A stretch of 64,000 nt of DNA, taken from positions 124,001 through 188,000 of the forward strand of contig SMMW01000143.1 of assembly GCA_004794655.1 (NCBI GenBank). The letters run 5' to 3'. The notes beneath the pieces are model-generated. The model saw only the letters and a program-made list of their open reading frames with translations, was not told the DNA's origin and did no database searches. Position 1 is the first letter of the stretch, and each line of letters opens with the position of its first letter. This stretch comes from Marisa cornuarietis. Taxonomy: Eukaryota > Mollusca > Gastropoda > Architaenioglossa > Ampullariidae. The translations under genes and the position numbers were made by a program. This document shows positions 36,301 to 48,209 of this stretch, one piece after another.

Positions 36301-39300
36301 AGCATTATTATCAGCATTCAGAAGAATGCTCATTGCGCAGCAAAAACATAAATAAAGAAATAAGAAAAAAATAAAGTAAATAAATAGATAAAACACCAGG
36401 AAATTAAAAAAAAGACAAAAAAATAAAGACAGAAGTGTTGCTTGATTATGAACAGTCCGTTTCCTCTGAGCTGAAAGATGTGCTTTTTCTTAAAACAGGC
36501 TGTGAAGGCAAAATCAGTGGTGTGCAATTTTCAAGGACTGGCAATGGGAGATTCTTGGATCTCTCCTCTTGATTCAACCAACTCCTGGGGACCTTTCCTC
36601 TATGTTAATGTGAGTAATGAGTAAGAATGGGGCCTGTGAATATAATAAATGAAGATTTGTGACTAACATCCTTAACAAGAGGTTTCCAGACTTAGGTTCA
36701 GCTAGGGAAGATGCTGGTTGCTCAAGAGTTTGTAGAAAAGTGCATTCACCTTCAAAATTTGAGGTATAGATATTAAGATTTCAAAGGAAACCAGCGCAGG
36801 AAAGAAGGCTAAGACATTATTAAAACAGGTAAAAAAACATTTAGCTATATTGTTATTAATAATAATAATATGTGAGAATATACATAGTACGGTATCTCAG
36901 CCATAGGCAAACTCATTGCGCTGAACAAGATCTCAAAATAGTCACAAAGATGTAGAATGAAGAAAAGTGCAAAGATTGCTGCATTCTGGCAGTAAAGGGC
37001 GATCACTTTAGATTTGGTAACGACTCCAGAGAATAAGGGTAAGAAACATTAGACGTATACTAAGAATATAGTGAGAAATCTTGAGAATATTAAGAAACGT
37101 TATCATATAAAACTGCAAACGGTGATCATCACTTCAGTTTATTCAATGCAAAGCAAGGTTGCTGCCTAAGTGAGTGAAGCACAGTGGAGTGGTTGGTTGG
37201 CTAAGGCTATATCATGGCCACAGCAGAGTGGAATCTGGCCAGTAGATCCAAACAGTTCATACTTCAAATGACATACAATCCAGCTGCAAAACAGAAGAGG
37301 GGAGAAAACGCAGCAGAAACACATGTAAACTAGATGGTCCAACACATTTATCCAAATCGAAGGATGACCACAGCACAGAATAAAATCAAGGATTCTAAAT
37401 TGTGCATGATTTTGAGGACGTTTGAATGCTGATAATACAGTTCAAAGTAAATTTATAGTAAAATGATACAAATGCCCAAAAATTCTACAAAGGAGCTTCA
37501 CTTTGTAGCTATGACATTATACCTTTTGAAATGACAGTAAATATATAATTAATTTATATCCATACATTCAATATTTACAGTATAGTACAATAGTTTCTTT
37601 TTTCAGTCTTTGGTGGATCAGAGCCAGCTGGGAAAAGTTCAGGAATCATCACAAATGGCGGCAAAACTTGCAGCTGAGGGAAAGTGGGAAGAAGCAACAG
37701 CTCAGTGGTCAGACACAGAAGATTTAGTGGAGACAGTGACTTCTGGAGTCAACTTCTACAACATTCAGCAGTGGGGCAGTAGCGACATGTCTCAACCTAA
37801 CAAGGCCAGGCTCACATGGCTGGGTAATCTATTATAATTATTTCATGATACAGTATTACAATATATTGGGGTAAAATTGCTCTTTCAATATTTTTTTCTT
37901 GAATGACTTAAGATGTCTTAAATTGTTATGGAGCTGAATGAAACAAAAAAATGCCAGTTTTGTAATGACAAAATACTTTTTGTAAATAATTTGTGTAAAT
38001 TCCTTTTAAGAAAGTAATCAATGTAAAGACTATGTGTATTTGCCCTTGGTTTGATTAATCTCACTTGATATTACTGAATGCCTCTTAGCAAATGCCTGTT
38101 TCCAGATCGTGCAATTCATCGTCATGTGAAGATCATGCAGGGGGATCAACTTGACCAGCTGATGAATGGTCCTATTAGAGAAAAGCTGAAAATCATCCCT
38201 AAAAATGTGACATGGGGTGCACAGTCTGGTACTGTTTTCCAGAAGCAAACTGTGGATTTTATGAAGCCAGTCACTGATATAGGTGAGTAGGATGTATAGA
38301 GCATATTACCATGGCTGTCTTTTGCCTTCTTGAGAAACAATGAGCTTAAATGCAATCAAACATACACCTGAAATTTTTTCCTCAAAACATTTTGGAGGGA
38401 CAAATTATAGCTTCGGTCTACTGGCCCCAAAATTCTTTGATATAAAATTAATTGAAATATAAACAATTTTGTTGTCTGTTTCAGTGGATAATCTAATATC
38501 TAATACATCCCTGTTAGTGGTGGTGTATAGTGGCCAACTTGACCTGATTGTGGATAATGTAGGTAAGTTTGTGAATAGTGTAGGTAAGTTTCTGATCAGC
38601 TTGCCAAGTATCTCTTAACTTGCTTCATAAAATGTAACCTCTTTATTTATAATGAGCCAGAATACTACAAACATGAATTATGTGCATCATCATCACATTT
38701 GATTGCTGATTATCTGTCTGTTGATTAGTTTGGTGAACTGCTTTCTCATTTTTACTACTCTGGTGTACCTCATTCTAGAAAAAAAAGTTTTTTTCCTTAT
38801 GGGAATAATACCAACCTTATTCCAGACTGAAATGCTCTACATTCTTTTTCACTAATTTATGTTATATAATACCTGCCTATCAGTCAGGGCAGTCAGCAAA
38901 ATATAAAACTGATTTATCAGATCAGATTGCTTAATCATATATCTTACACATTTATTTTTCAAACCAAGAGACAAACATGATGGCATCTAGATAATATATT
39001 TGAACTTTTTTTCTTTCATGATTCTGTGTGTGTGTGTGCGCACGCACGCATTTGGATGCACCTGTTTGCGTTCATGTGACAGGAACAGAGGCATGGGTTT
39101 ACAGACTCAACATTACTAATGAGTTCCGTAAGGCAGAAAAGGTTCCAATAATGATCAGGGACATTCCAGTGGCATTTGTCAAGGCCTTCAAGAACTTCAA
39201 GTACTACTGGATCTTAGCAGCTGGTCACATGGCAAGTTGTGATTTGGTTACAAGTGATTGATGAGACCACAGCTGATAGATAATATTGAAGATTTTAGAC

Positions 39301-40062
39301 AGGGATTTTCTAAACAATATAGTTACTCTTTAAAAGAAGGATCATGCCTTAGCCTGTTGAGCTCTCACTGTCCCATCTTGATCCCTAATCACAGACTTAA
39401 CAAAGCCTCTTTATTAAAAAACTAGTAAGGTGCCAAATTTTTTTATAATGATTGAGTAAAGCTAAGTGCAAGATCTGTTGGCCAAAATCTGGGTTAATAC
39501 ACCCATTTCATTCTGAAAGTGCACAGTGCTGCATATATCTGGAATTTTAAGGCATAAGAACAGGTGAACTAATCTGTTTTTCTATAGTTTCCTTTGTTGA
39601 GATAGGGTGGAAATACCGTTCTGACTACTGGTGTCCCTACATGAGGACAAACAAAAAATGCAATGCATAAAACCAAATCTACTGATTAAGGGATCTTTTT
39701 TATTTGCTGTTATTTTCAGAACAGTCCATTGCCTTAAATCTTACAAGAACATCTTATGTTGACAGTTTGGTTCAAATCATCTGTCTGCCAAGAAAAATAG
39801 TGAAGATACTAAGGAAAGAAATTGTAACAAAATCCCATAATTCTGTTGGCCTTATATATATAAATTACCGTAATTCTTAAGATTTCGTGTAAACTTTGGC
39901 CAGCCTATAAAGGTAAGCATTTCTGCATTTATATATATATTTTTAATTTTATTTAATGAAATGGTATTTGATTTTTTATTTAACATTTTCAATTTGCAGG
40001 TTCCATCTGACAATGGGCCAGCAGCATTAGCAATGGTGAAGCAGGTTGTGGGTATGGCATAA
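33354..40062 (+). CDS. SCPEP1: retinoid-inducible serine carboxypeptidase
   Basis: A secreted/lysosomal S10-family serine carboxypeptidase that removes C-terminal residues. Eleven exons join in frame to 447 aa (human 452): 33354-33441, 34317-34456, 34704-34793, 35251-35406, 35886-35960, 36499-36609, 37607-37823, 38106-38282, 38485-38562, 39083-39231, 40000-40062. A hydrophobic signal peptide (MSLLFVCMLTLTPMPVIQ) opens exon 1. GGPGASS at residues 77-83 forms the oxyanion hole and IDNPVGTGYSY follows. The catalytic triad is visible: Ser168 (SESYGG), Asp371 (GQLDLIVD) and His426 (AGHM). The intron after exon 10 begins GCAAGT instead of GT, a GC-AG intron directly after the catalytic histidine. 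Introns carry SINE-like repeats near 36255 and 36866. Confidence 0.96.
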
Positions 40063-40745
40063 GAACTGAGTATGGTACACGTACAACATAACTGGACATG
40101 AGTACAGGGTGCCTTGAGTTTACTTGCATACCAAGGGGTGTTGGCACTTGGGGTGAGAGAAGTGAAATGCACCCCCTGTCACTATCAGTTAGTACACTTG
40201 CTCAGTTTTTTCGTAGACCCATCAAAAGCACTTTTTGACCCTCTTAGCACAATGGGCCATGATCGTGGCTTTGCTGGGTAGCTTTGGAAAGGCAATTTTC
40301 ATTATTTTTATTGCAAAGTTTTGTCCTTTCCAAAAATGTGTAGGTTTCTTGGTCCAATGTTTATCTCAGAGCAGCAATAATAAAAACAAACTTCACTCAC
40401 TGTCTTCAGTTATAAGCCAGTTAATGTGATATTTTTATGTTGTGCTAAGAGGATTAAAGGCATAAGCTACTATTTTAAAAATGTTTAGATGCAAAATATT
40501 GGGTATTGTATATAAAACTTTTTATACAAATTGCTTTCAATAAGCATCTTATTTATGTTGAAGTTACATTTTTGGAGTGCCCTTCCATAACTGTGCCTGG
40601 GGCAGCTCCTCCTCCTTTATCCCCCCCCTCCCACTGCTCGTTTGAAGTAAAATATTTTTTTAAAGTCTCAGATGTAGACAGTGGTTTGTTTAGAAGCAAA
40701 GATGGATTGCCAAGAATTCAGTAGTGAATAAAGTTGTGAATAAAA
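40063..40745 (+). terminator. SCPEP1 3'UTR with two AATAAA signals
   Basis: AATAAA occurs at 40727-40732 and again at 40739-40744. These are candidates for the end of the SCPEP1 transcript. Confidence 0.6.
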
Positions 40746-41999
40746 CTTCTAAATTGTATCCTACAAGGAGTTTTTGTTTAAATGGTACAGAAGAATCTTT
40801 TTCATTACTGTGATGCACACTGGTGTTTTACAAATTTTGCATAATAAACAAGCTTATTTCTCAATAAATCCCATCTTGTGTATTTATGAACTGAGTTTAT
40901 TAAAAACTATTTCAAAGAGAAGACAGTTGACAGGCTTGGACTCATTCACTCGGGTTACAAGAAACTAAAATGTAAGGAGGGTTTTTAGCAGTTTCAAAAA
41001 TACAAATTAGTTGCACTGCATTGTAAGGTGAAGATCACAATCTTTTCAAACTAGTTCAACTCCACATGGTCAAGTCTCACAGCATTTGTTTTGCAAGTCT
41101 TAGAAAAACAAACTTCTGAATTCAGGCTGAACATGTCTACCAGTCTTCTTCTATTAAGTCCCAGAGGTAGTTGGCGATAAAGAAACGAGACACCTGTTGA
41201 GAGTTGAGGCTGAATGTCTTAATATCATGGTTGCAGGAGATGTCTAAAAACTGGTCAAGGATTCCAAACATTTTCAAAAAAAAAAAGAAAAAATCACACA
41301 AAAATTCTATGACAACAATGCTGTCTCAAAGCTATGGCTTCTTCCCCTTGTGACAAGCTTTTCTGTTCATACTGACTAGCTGAGGATTAGACAACAAATG
41401 AAAGATACTTGGAGGAGGGGGGTGGGGGAATAGGTGTTTTACCTCAATCTGGAAGTGAGGTGATCACCCCAAACCCACCACGTCTCCACATGGTGGATAG
41501 AAGAGAGGCCTCCAGATGTGGAGTTTAACTACAAAATGAACCTGCTTCTTCTTGGACAAATAAGCAGTCGTGGACCAACTGATGGTGATCCTACCAAGAG
41601 GAAGTGGAATAGCAGATGGCACTGCTACCCATGGTAGGAAATACCCCATGCGTCCAATGACAGGCCCACCAAGCCATAAAGAGCAGTGTTATAAGCTATA
41701 GTGGGGTGAGATCCAATCAAACAATTTCTCTGTGCACTCATGGAACAGAATGTACCTGTGAAGATTTACCAGGCAGGTGCAGTGCCAGGCTCTGTGCCTC
41801 AAGGGAATTCACTCTCAGCAACTGGAGGCTCCTTTAACCCATCCTGTGGAGCCAGGGGATGAGGAAGGAGTGCAAATGGCCGACATACCAACAAAATAAC
41901 TCCTATACTAACGTCATGCACTGGAATGCAGAAGGGATTTCCAGTACATTCTGTACCCTGACAGACACATGTAGATGGCAGCCATAGCAACAGGCTTTC
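40746..41999. other. intergenic DNA, nothing firmly supported
   Basis: Short open frames without motifs. The part from about 41400 may belong to the LINE that begins to be recognisable at 42000, but no domain can be read. Confidence 0.4.
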
Positions 42000-42840
42000 A
42001 TTGCACCTACTACAGAGCCAGAGTTGGAGCATAGTGAACAGTGTCAGCAGCAGAAAAAGCTCAGACTTGCAGTTGATGTTCATAACAGATACCATGTCTG
42101 TGCTGCAAGCTGCCAAGATTAACCCGCTATCTAAGCTGACAGCAGCATGGAAAAATATGAATTGCTCAAAAATGGTACTGCAGTGGTGACCCCCTACACT
42201 GTGATATTGAAGACAATGAGCAGGCAGACAAAATGGGAAAACTTGAGGCTGAAGACAAGCAGGATGACCAGCCTAACAGAGATGACCACCATTAAAGCTT
42301 TTCTTCAATTTCTACTTTGTGATCATCTCCCGACACTTTGATCTAAGTGTTTGATTACTGATGTATTCTGCTCCAGTCTAATGACTAGATCTGTCTCACT
42401 GACATCTTAATCTATGAATGTCATTGGGCAGAAAAACCTGGCATTCCCATTAACTTTACAGAGGGACAGGAATTTTGTCTGTCTTGTGTTTTTGCGTTTG
42501 TAATGTGCAGAGAGGCTGGCTTTGACTGGGATTCTGCGCTATAAAACCTCACACCATTATTTTTATTATTAAAGCCTTGCACAGATCATCCCAGCCCTCA
42601 GAAAGCTACCACCATCTGTCCAGGTTAGACCAGGTGATCATTTTTCGCCTCAGGACAGGGCACAAGAGACTAAAGCACCACCTATACTGTGAGCTACATC
42701 TGGTGTCATCCCCAAATGTGCTCCTGTGAAGGGGATGCAGAGCAAATTCCTCAAGGAACTGAGGGCAGAGATCTGGCTGATGCCAATGCCTTTTGACATC
42801 AAGCTGTAGAGACCTGTGGGCATTCAGCAGATGGCTGCCA
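42000..42840 (+). mobile_element. LINE RNase H and C-terminal fragment
   Basis: Plus strand. SDLQLMFITDTMSVLQAAK and LTAAWKNMNCSKMVLQW are RNase H motifs around the third acidic residue. NEQADKMGK is the fourth. After a frameshift, near 42600-42720, YHHLSRLDQVIIFRLRTGHK and HLYCELHLV give the C-terminal domain, where the cysteine cluster is lost. It is a pseudogene by several stops. Confidence 0.75.
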
Positions 42841-42894
42841 GGTTCATCTTAGAACTGACTTTGAAGTGGAACAAAAATAGATGTGCCACAATAG

Positions 42895-43060
42895 CACTGG
42901 TGTTTTATGCCTAGCCAGCAAAGCCCTGTAAATATGTATAAATAGGCACCAAAAGCAGAGAAAGAATAGCATGTCTGAGACAAGATCTGAACTCAGGATG
43001 GCCAGTCCCCCCCAGTGACAAGCATTAACCGTTGCACCACTGGGATGCCTCAAAAGACAT
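42895..43060 (-). mobile_element. tRNA-headed SINE, copy 1
   Basis: On the minus strand it starts GGCATCCCAGTGGTGCAACG, then GTTAATGCTTGTCACTGGG, with a B-box-like GAGTTCAGATC. The body contains CATGCTATTCTTTCTCTGC and GGGCTTTGCTG. The copy at 50511 on the plus strand has the same order, so this is a family of SINEs with a tRNA-like head. Confidence 0.75.
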
Positions 43061-43270
43061 TTGAAAGGTTTACTTTGATAATAACAAAATGGGATATGAT
43101 CCCATAGACTATTGGCTGTAGACTGCAATGAACCATAAGTGGTTCACAGTATCTAGTGGAAAACGGAACCCAACTCTCCTCCTACCCCCCCTCCCACACA
43201 CACCTCATTTTTTTAATTAAATGGGGCCCATCCACTAGATAGGTAGGGGTGGTTTCCAGCAATAAGGCAC

Positions 43271-43342
43271 ATAATAATAATAATAAATGAAGATTTTTAT
43301 AGCGCATATTCACACTCATAGAGAGCATGCTCTTAGCGCTTA
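43271..43342 (+). repeat. short dispersed repeat with (AAT)n and hairpin core, copy 2
   Basis: Near-identical to 24857-24923 over about 67 bp, suggesting recent spread. After it, 43343-43880 holds no supported gene. A hairpin CACGAAGC...GCTTCGTG at 43436-43456 is the only structure seen there. Confidence 0.8.
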
Positions 43343-43879
43343 TTGGGAACATATAGTCAATGTGGCAATGAGGCCTGTAAGTTTGACGTCATCACCTGCG
43401 AGTGACTTCCCTTAGTTGGGGTAAACAAAGCCGCACACGAAGCCGCCAGCTTCGTGAGATTTGAAAAGTATAAGACCAAGACATTATTGAGCGTGTTAAA
43501 AAATCTGAATGCGCCATATGCTAAATATGGAAGTAAAGTAGTAAGTCATTTGCATTTTTTTTCATTGTTAAAAGTCATGTGTACTAGTTCTGTTACTTAT
43601 CCAAGTGCAAAACTATGTCAGTTATGTTTATAACAGGTGACGGATGAGTCGCCTATACCGAAATCACTGTATCAATTCTTTAACAACGCCTTTGCACCAT
43701 GGGTCCTCATTAAGCTCATATTCATATTAGTCTAACTCTGTGGTATATAAAGATGATAATATTTTATACTATGATATAAATATCTTACTTAAAAGATGTA
43801 TATTATCCATCCTGTTTTGTGGAAAAATATGTGGTGACAAAAATCGGATGAACTGAATTTTTAGCAAGATCTTACCAAC

Positions 43880-44500
43880 AGAATGGCAGACAGTTCGAAC
43901 ACATAAAGTATGGAAACCAGCACTGAAAAAAGCAAAGTTCTGATTGATGGCAAGAGCATCATAAAGCAGAGATCTATATGAACGGGGTACAGCTCAAAAA
44001 GGCAAACAGCTTAATTTATTCGGAGTCACCATCTCCAAGGATGGCAGCTCCATGCCAGATATCCGGAGCGCAACAGCAACAGCAGCAATAGATCTGGCAT
44101 ATCCATAAGATCAGGTTCACTACCAACTACAATCTGTACAAATCCCTGGTAGTACCGATCCTAATGTGACGCATCGATTCTGCTGAAACAGAATGGAGAA
44201 TTCAGGCATTCAAGAACAAGTGCATAAGGAGGTTGCTCCGGATTTCACACAGAGAACATAGAACCAACGACTCTGTACAAAACAGGATTGCCACACTCAA
44301 AGGACACCAGGAACCTCTACTTTCAACAGTCAAACGACATAAGATGGTCTTCTTTGGTCTTGTAACCCGGCACAACACCTTGTCGAAGACTATTCTTTAA
44401 GTCACCTTGAAGGGAAGTCGTCACAGTGCCCAGAGAACTGGCTTCCGAACGTCAAAGGCTAGACTGGTTATCCTGTACAGGACCTGTTCACGGTGAGAGA
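43880..44500 (+). mobile_element. RTE-like LINE C-terminal fragment
   Basis: With frameshifts the plus strand reads NYNLYKSLVVPILM, then ETEWRIQAFKNKCIRRLLRI, SHREHRTNDSVQNRI and TVKRHKMVFFGLVTRHNTL. This is the C-terminal region of RTE-like LINE polyproteins (FxxKCLRRLLxIxYxExKTN...). It may belong to the family whose N-terminal RT part is at 1-618. Confidence 0.8.
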
Positions 44501-44710
44501 CTCTAAGATTCCTTTGTTTTTCCTTTCATCATAGCTAATAACAGATAGCATAAGAGAGAATAACACCTGGAGACCAACAATTTGACCTCATGTATGAAAC
44601 TTCATCAGTATGTTATGTGGATATGTTGAAAAAAGAAGAAGCATGCATGTCCACATTAAAAGCATAAATCTTCATGGAGCAGTACTAAGCTTAAGTAGGT
44701 CCCATGAAAT

Positions 44711-46150
44711 TTACAGATGACTGGCACCTTCAGTATAACCTTTACAACTGTTAGATGCTGCACAAGGGTGATGGCTATAAAGGATACAACCTTTGACTTC
44801 ATGTGGTTCACACTGGTACTGCCATCTGATGTTTGTGATATTGCTGTATAGATTCAAATCACACCTGCAATACCAAGACATCATAGCAGAGTACAAACAT
44901 GGATGCACACACACACATACACTTTAACAACTTGCATCCATATGTTAAATTTGGAAAAATTGCCCTGTAATGTTTAGAAAGAAGGCAAATAACCCAAATA
45001 GACTTGAGCCTTTGCGGTCAACAAAATACCCATTTTCACTAATATAAATGCACAAAAAGTGAATAAGGATACACAGACAAAATCAATTAATGCTTGGTGT
45101 GCTTTCAGTACAAAATTCAATATACCAAAAGGTTTCAAGAAATGATTTGTGAAGGAAATGAACAGTAAAACAAAATCTGACTAGAAATTACTTTTTGAAA
45201 AATAGCTATGAATTAATGAAAAGCAGAAATATTGTTTTGGAAAACTTCCTTTATCGATATGTACAACTATAATTCCCAAATGACAGGCTCACCTTGCCTT
45301 GGGCAGGGCAGCAGCTTGTTCCTCTTTAATACGTTGATGTTTCATTTTCAATGATTGTTGCTCTGATGTGGCTTTGGCTAGCTCTTCTTTCAAATGTTGG
45401 CACTCTCCTGTTACGCCCATCAGTTGCTTTTGCAAGTTATCTATGTGCTTTAATACAGCTGTTTCTTTCTGTGCCAGATTTTCCAAAGTATCATCGTTGC
45501 TTAGAGTGGATGTTTTTACATCATCAGTTTGGTTAAAGAGACTGGTTAAATCTGGTTAGAGAGAGATGACACAGGAGCCAGTGAATATCTCTATGTTTGA
45601 CAATATACAACAACATCTAGGGAGATTTTGACAATATACAACAATATCTAGTGAGTGGCATCTAGTAACATTTTGTAAGGATCTTCAATTTGAAAATCAC
45701 TTATCTGGGTGATAACATGCGGTCTCTTATGCATGCACACACAAAACCTGCACGTGCTTTCTCATATCTCCCCCAGGATACTGACTGCAATTTTCATAAC
45801 AGAAAATGATGTGAATATCAATACAAAATAACCCTGAAATTTCAAGGATGCTTGTGTTATTACAATAATGCCAGGATACTTTTTCTATTATTTTATTAAT
45901 TATATTAATGCTGTGATGTGAGTAGTCAAATTATTCTATAAATCTGTCTATAAATGGTTATTAAGTAGTGACAAGCATACCAACATTTTATATCACTTTT
46001 GATATGCTCTTCATGTTTCCTTCGCAATGCTGTAATCTGGCGTGCCATTTCATGGATATTAAGTATTATATCGTCTGGGGTGTCTCCAACCAGAACTGTG
46101 AGTAACTCTTTGGCAGTTGAGCATATATTTTCCAAGCTATCACGACTCAT
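44711..46150 (-). CDS. SPC24: kinetochore protein Spc24
   Basis: Spc24 dimerises with Spc25 in the Ndc80 complex, linking microtubules to the inner kinetochore. Three exons on the minus strand join in frame to 190 aa (human 197): 46150-45981, 45541-45293, 44864-44711. The N-terminal and middle parts are helical and coiled-coil-like (HEMARQITALRRKHEEHIK, then ETAVLKHIDNLQKQLMG and HLKEELAKATSEQQSLKMK). The C-terminal globular domain has LYSNITNIRWQYQCEPHEVK, matching the family's LYxxVxxIxWDYxxEPxxVKG. The acceptor at 45542 avoids an in-frame stop that the neighbouring AG, 10 bases upstream, would create. The tail after VKG is short and unlike human Spc24, so an alternative last exon is possible. 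Confidence 0.83.
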
Positions 46151-47106
46151 GACTAAGCTGTAACGACAGAATGTGATTTCGGACAATTAAAGTACACTGC
46201 AATCAGCATTGTGGTTAAGTTTCCAATTAGCCCGTCATCTGAACTAGCGATGAAAATTTGACACTGAGGATATGTTGAAAAAGGAGTTTGGCTCACTTAA
46301 GCTGTTGAATTAAGGTTGTGCGACAGCAGAAATCCTTATTTTTTATTTATTAACAAAAAAACTTATTTGACTGATACGATCCAATTTAATTTATCCCAAA
46401 GTGCAACTAGTAAGCAGTTTTTTTTTTTTAAAGCAAGATTTAGAATCACACAGCACGTCAACAATCTACAAAATACCATCATACATTCATAATCGCCACA
46501 CCAGACAGACCCCCCCCCCATACAAACACAGTTCAGACCCGCATATAATCACAATTCATTAACATACGGTAGCATTACTACGTCAGCTAAACATTCTAGG
46601 AAATATATACTGGATTATTTAAAAGTTTGTATCATTTAGAATTTTAGATCAACTTAGTCAAATTTCATACGATCTCACAACTCATCAACGCACAATCCTC
46701 CCCAAAACTAATACTTATCAGACTTGTAAACACTATTTCTGCAACCTTGTCTAAAAAGAAAAAATAAAACCAAACTCACATTACTTACATATTTTCTGAA
46801 GTAATGGTAAATACAGAAATTAAAAACTGTGTGAAACTCGGCTTTGAGAAGCATACCTTCTATTTTGAAGAGTCCGCGTTTCTAGTGACGGAGCTTTTGA
46901 TTGGACCGCGAACTTGTTCTTTACACGTCTGTGATTGGACAACATTCAATGCCATAGCCAATCATACTCCTGAAAAAATACACAGCATTGATCTGCCCTC
47001 TATTTTAGTACCAAGAGATTTACCCGAGGATACAGGCATCCCCAGTTGTTGCCGAAGTCAAACAGCCAATGCCACTGTTAATTTTAATGCTCGAGACAGA
47101 AAAATA
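46151..47106. promoter_or_regulatory. divergent CCAAT-rich promoter of SPC24 and the SLC36-like gene, with SPC24 5'UTR intron
   Basis: A strong minus-strand donor (AATAT|GTAAGTAA) lies near 46796 and an acceptor (GTTACAG) just before the SPC24 ATG, implying a 5'UTR exon upstream of 46796. Between there and the plus-strand ATG at 47107 are several CCAAT boxes in both orientations: GATTGG near 46899 and 46932, CCAAT near 46958 and 47068. Clustered CCAAT boxes are common in bidirectional promoters of cell-cycle genes. Confidence 0.5.
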
Positions 47107-47647
47107 ATGTCTTCAGAATCTGCTTACGAAAGGCCTCTTAGGTATGTAGAAAAATTGTAAGCAAAACCACTTATATATTCTGTTCATTCCACGGATATGT
47201 GCTTTTATTTACATATTTACTTAAACATGGTGCCAAATCGCATGAACTTTTGTTGTGAAACTTAGAAGTGGCATGAGTACGTTCTCGCTGTTTTCAGTGG
47301 GGTACAGCTTTGATATAGGGGAGGACGCGACGGCCATAACAGAAATGGCTCGCGGCATTTAATTGTCGTCTGCTCGGTCGCTCCACTCAACTGTACCTAA
47401 TAAACTAAACCTCGCCCTAACCCTATAACCTACCCCAAACCCTAACCCCAAACCTCTGACAAAATAACATAGACCGGCCTATGACGTCACGTCCCCCCCC
47501 CCCTATATCAAAGTTCTGCCTTCAGTGGTAGTAGACATGCAACAATCTGTCTAGAAGAAGATATGCTTGTGGGGCTGATGTTCATGCGAATGTATATATA
47601 TAGGTATACGCGGATAGTCGTGTGTACATGCATACGTGAACACAGGG

Positions 47648-48209
47648 TGAAAAGCACTCTCATCACTCAACCCCCTCTTCCCCCCCACCCAAGGGAGTTA
47701 GGTGTTAGGATTTAGCTAGGTAGGTTAGAATAGGAATGATAGCAGCTGTAGGTGTAAATTATGTAAATAAATATATGTCTTTGAACTCACTCAACTGTGT
47801 AAGTGTTTTAGTCCGTATGCTAGCGTGATGTATGTGTCCTCGTCGTGTGAACGAGACGAATGAGACTCAGTAGAGAGAAAGAAATTGTGTCGTTTATCGT
47901 AATTGTGTCGAGCAGAAGAACACACCCGAAGATCAAGGAGCTGAGAGACACACCGCAGAGAACACACTTTTGGTTTAGAGAAAAGCAGGTCTTTTGTGGA
48001 CTCCAAGGTCGGCTGAGTGCGGGTGCCGTAGATGGAAAAAAAGGAACACAACGCGAGGCAGCATATGAGACGACGCACCCGACTAACGAGAGCCTTCTCC
48101 TTGGGAACTTCCGTCCTCTCCCCTGGAACTAAAAAGAGGAACGGACTGATTTATGGCGCTAGGGCAGTGACGTGTGAATGTGTAGCGGCCGGTCAGTCCG
48201 GTTACAGTA
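47648..48209 (+). repeat. 5'-truncated copy of the I-type LINE 3' end
   Basis: It parallels 8104-8643 almost base by base. Shared words include GGGAGTTAGGTGTTAGGATT, GTCTTTGAACT, GTATGCTAGCGTGATG, GAGAAAGAAATTGTGTC, CTTTTGTGGACTCCAAGGTC and TTTATGGCGCTAGGGCAGTG. The two copies share the 3' end CCGGTTACA. It lies in intron 1 of the broken SLC36-like gene. 5' truncation with a fixed 3' end is what target-primed LINE insertion leaves. Confidence 0.85.

Noticed and set aside
46804..47160. 118-codon open frame on the plus strand upstream of the SLC36-like exons
   Set aside because: The last part contains the likely first exon (ATG at 47107) in the same frame, but the rest overlaps the SPC24 5'UTR and promoter. 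A strong donor after CTTAG shows the frame does not continue to its stop.
47399..47455. CCCTAA-like words resembling an interstitial telomere repeat (also near 48669)
   Set aside because: Only a few imperfect, interrupted copies; no regular array.
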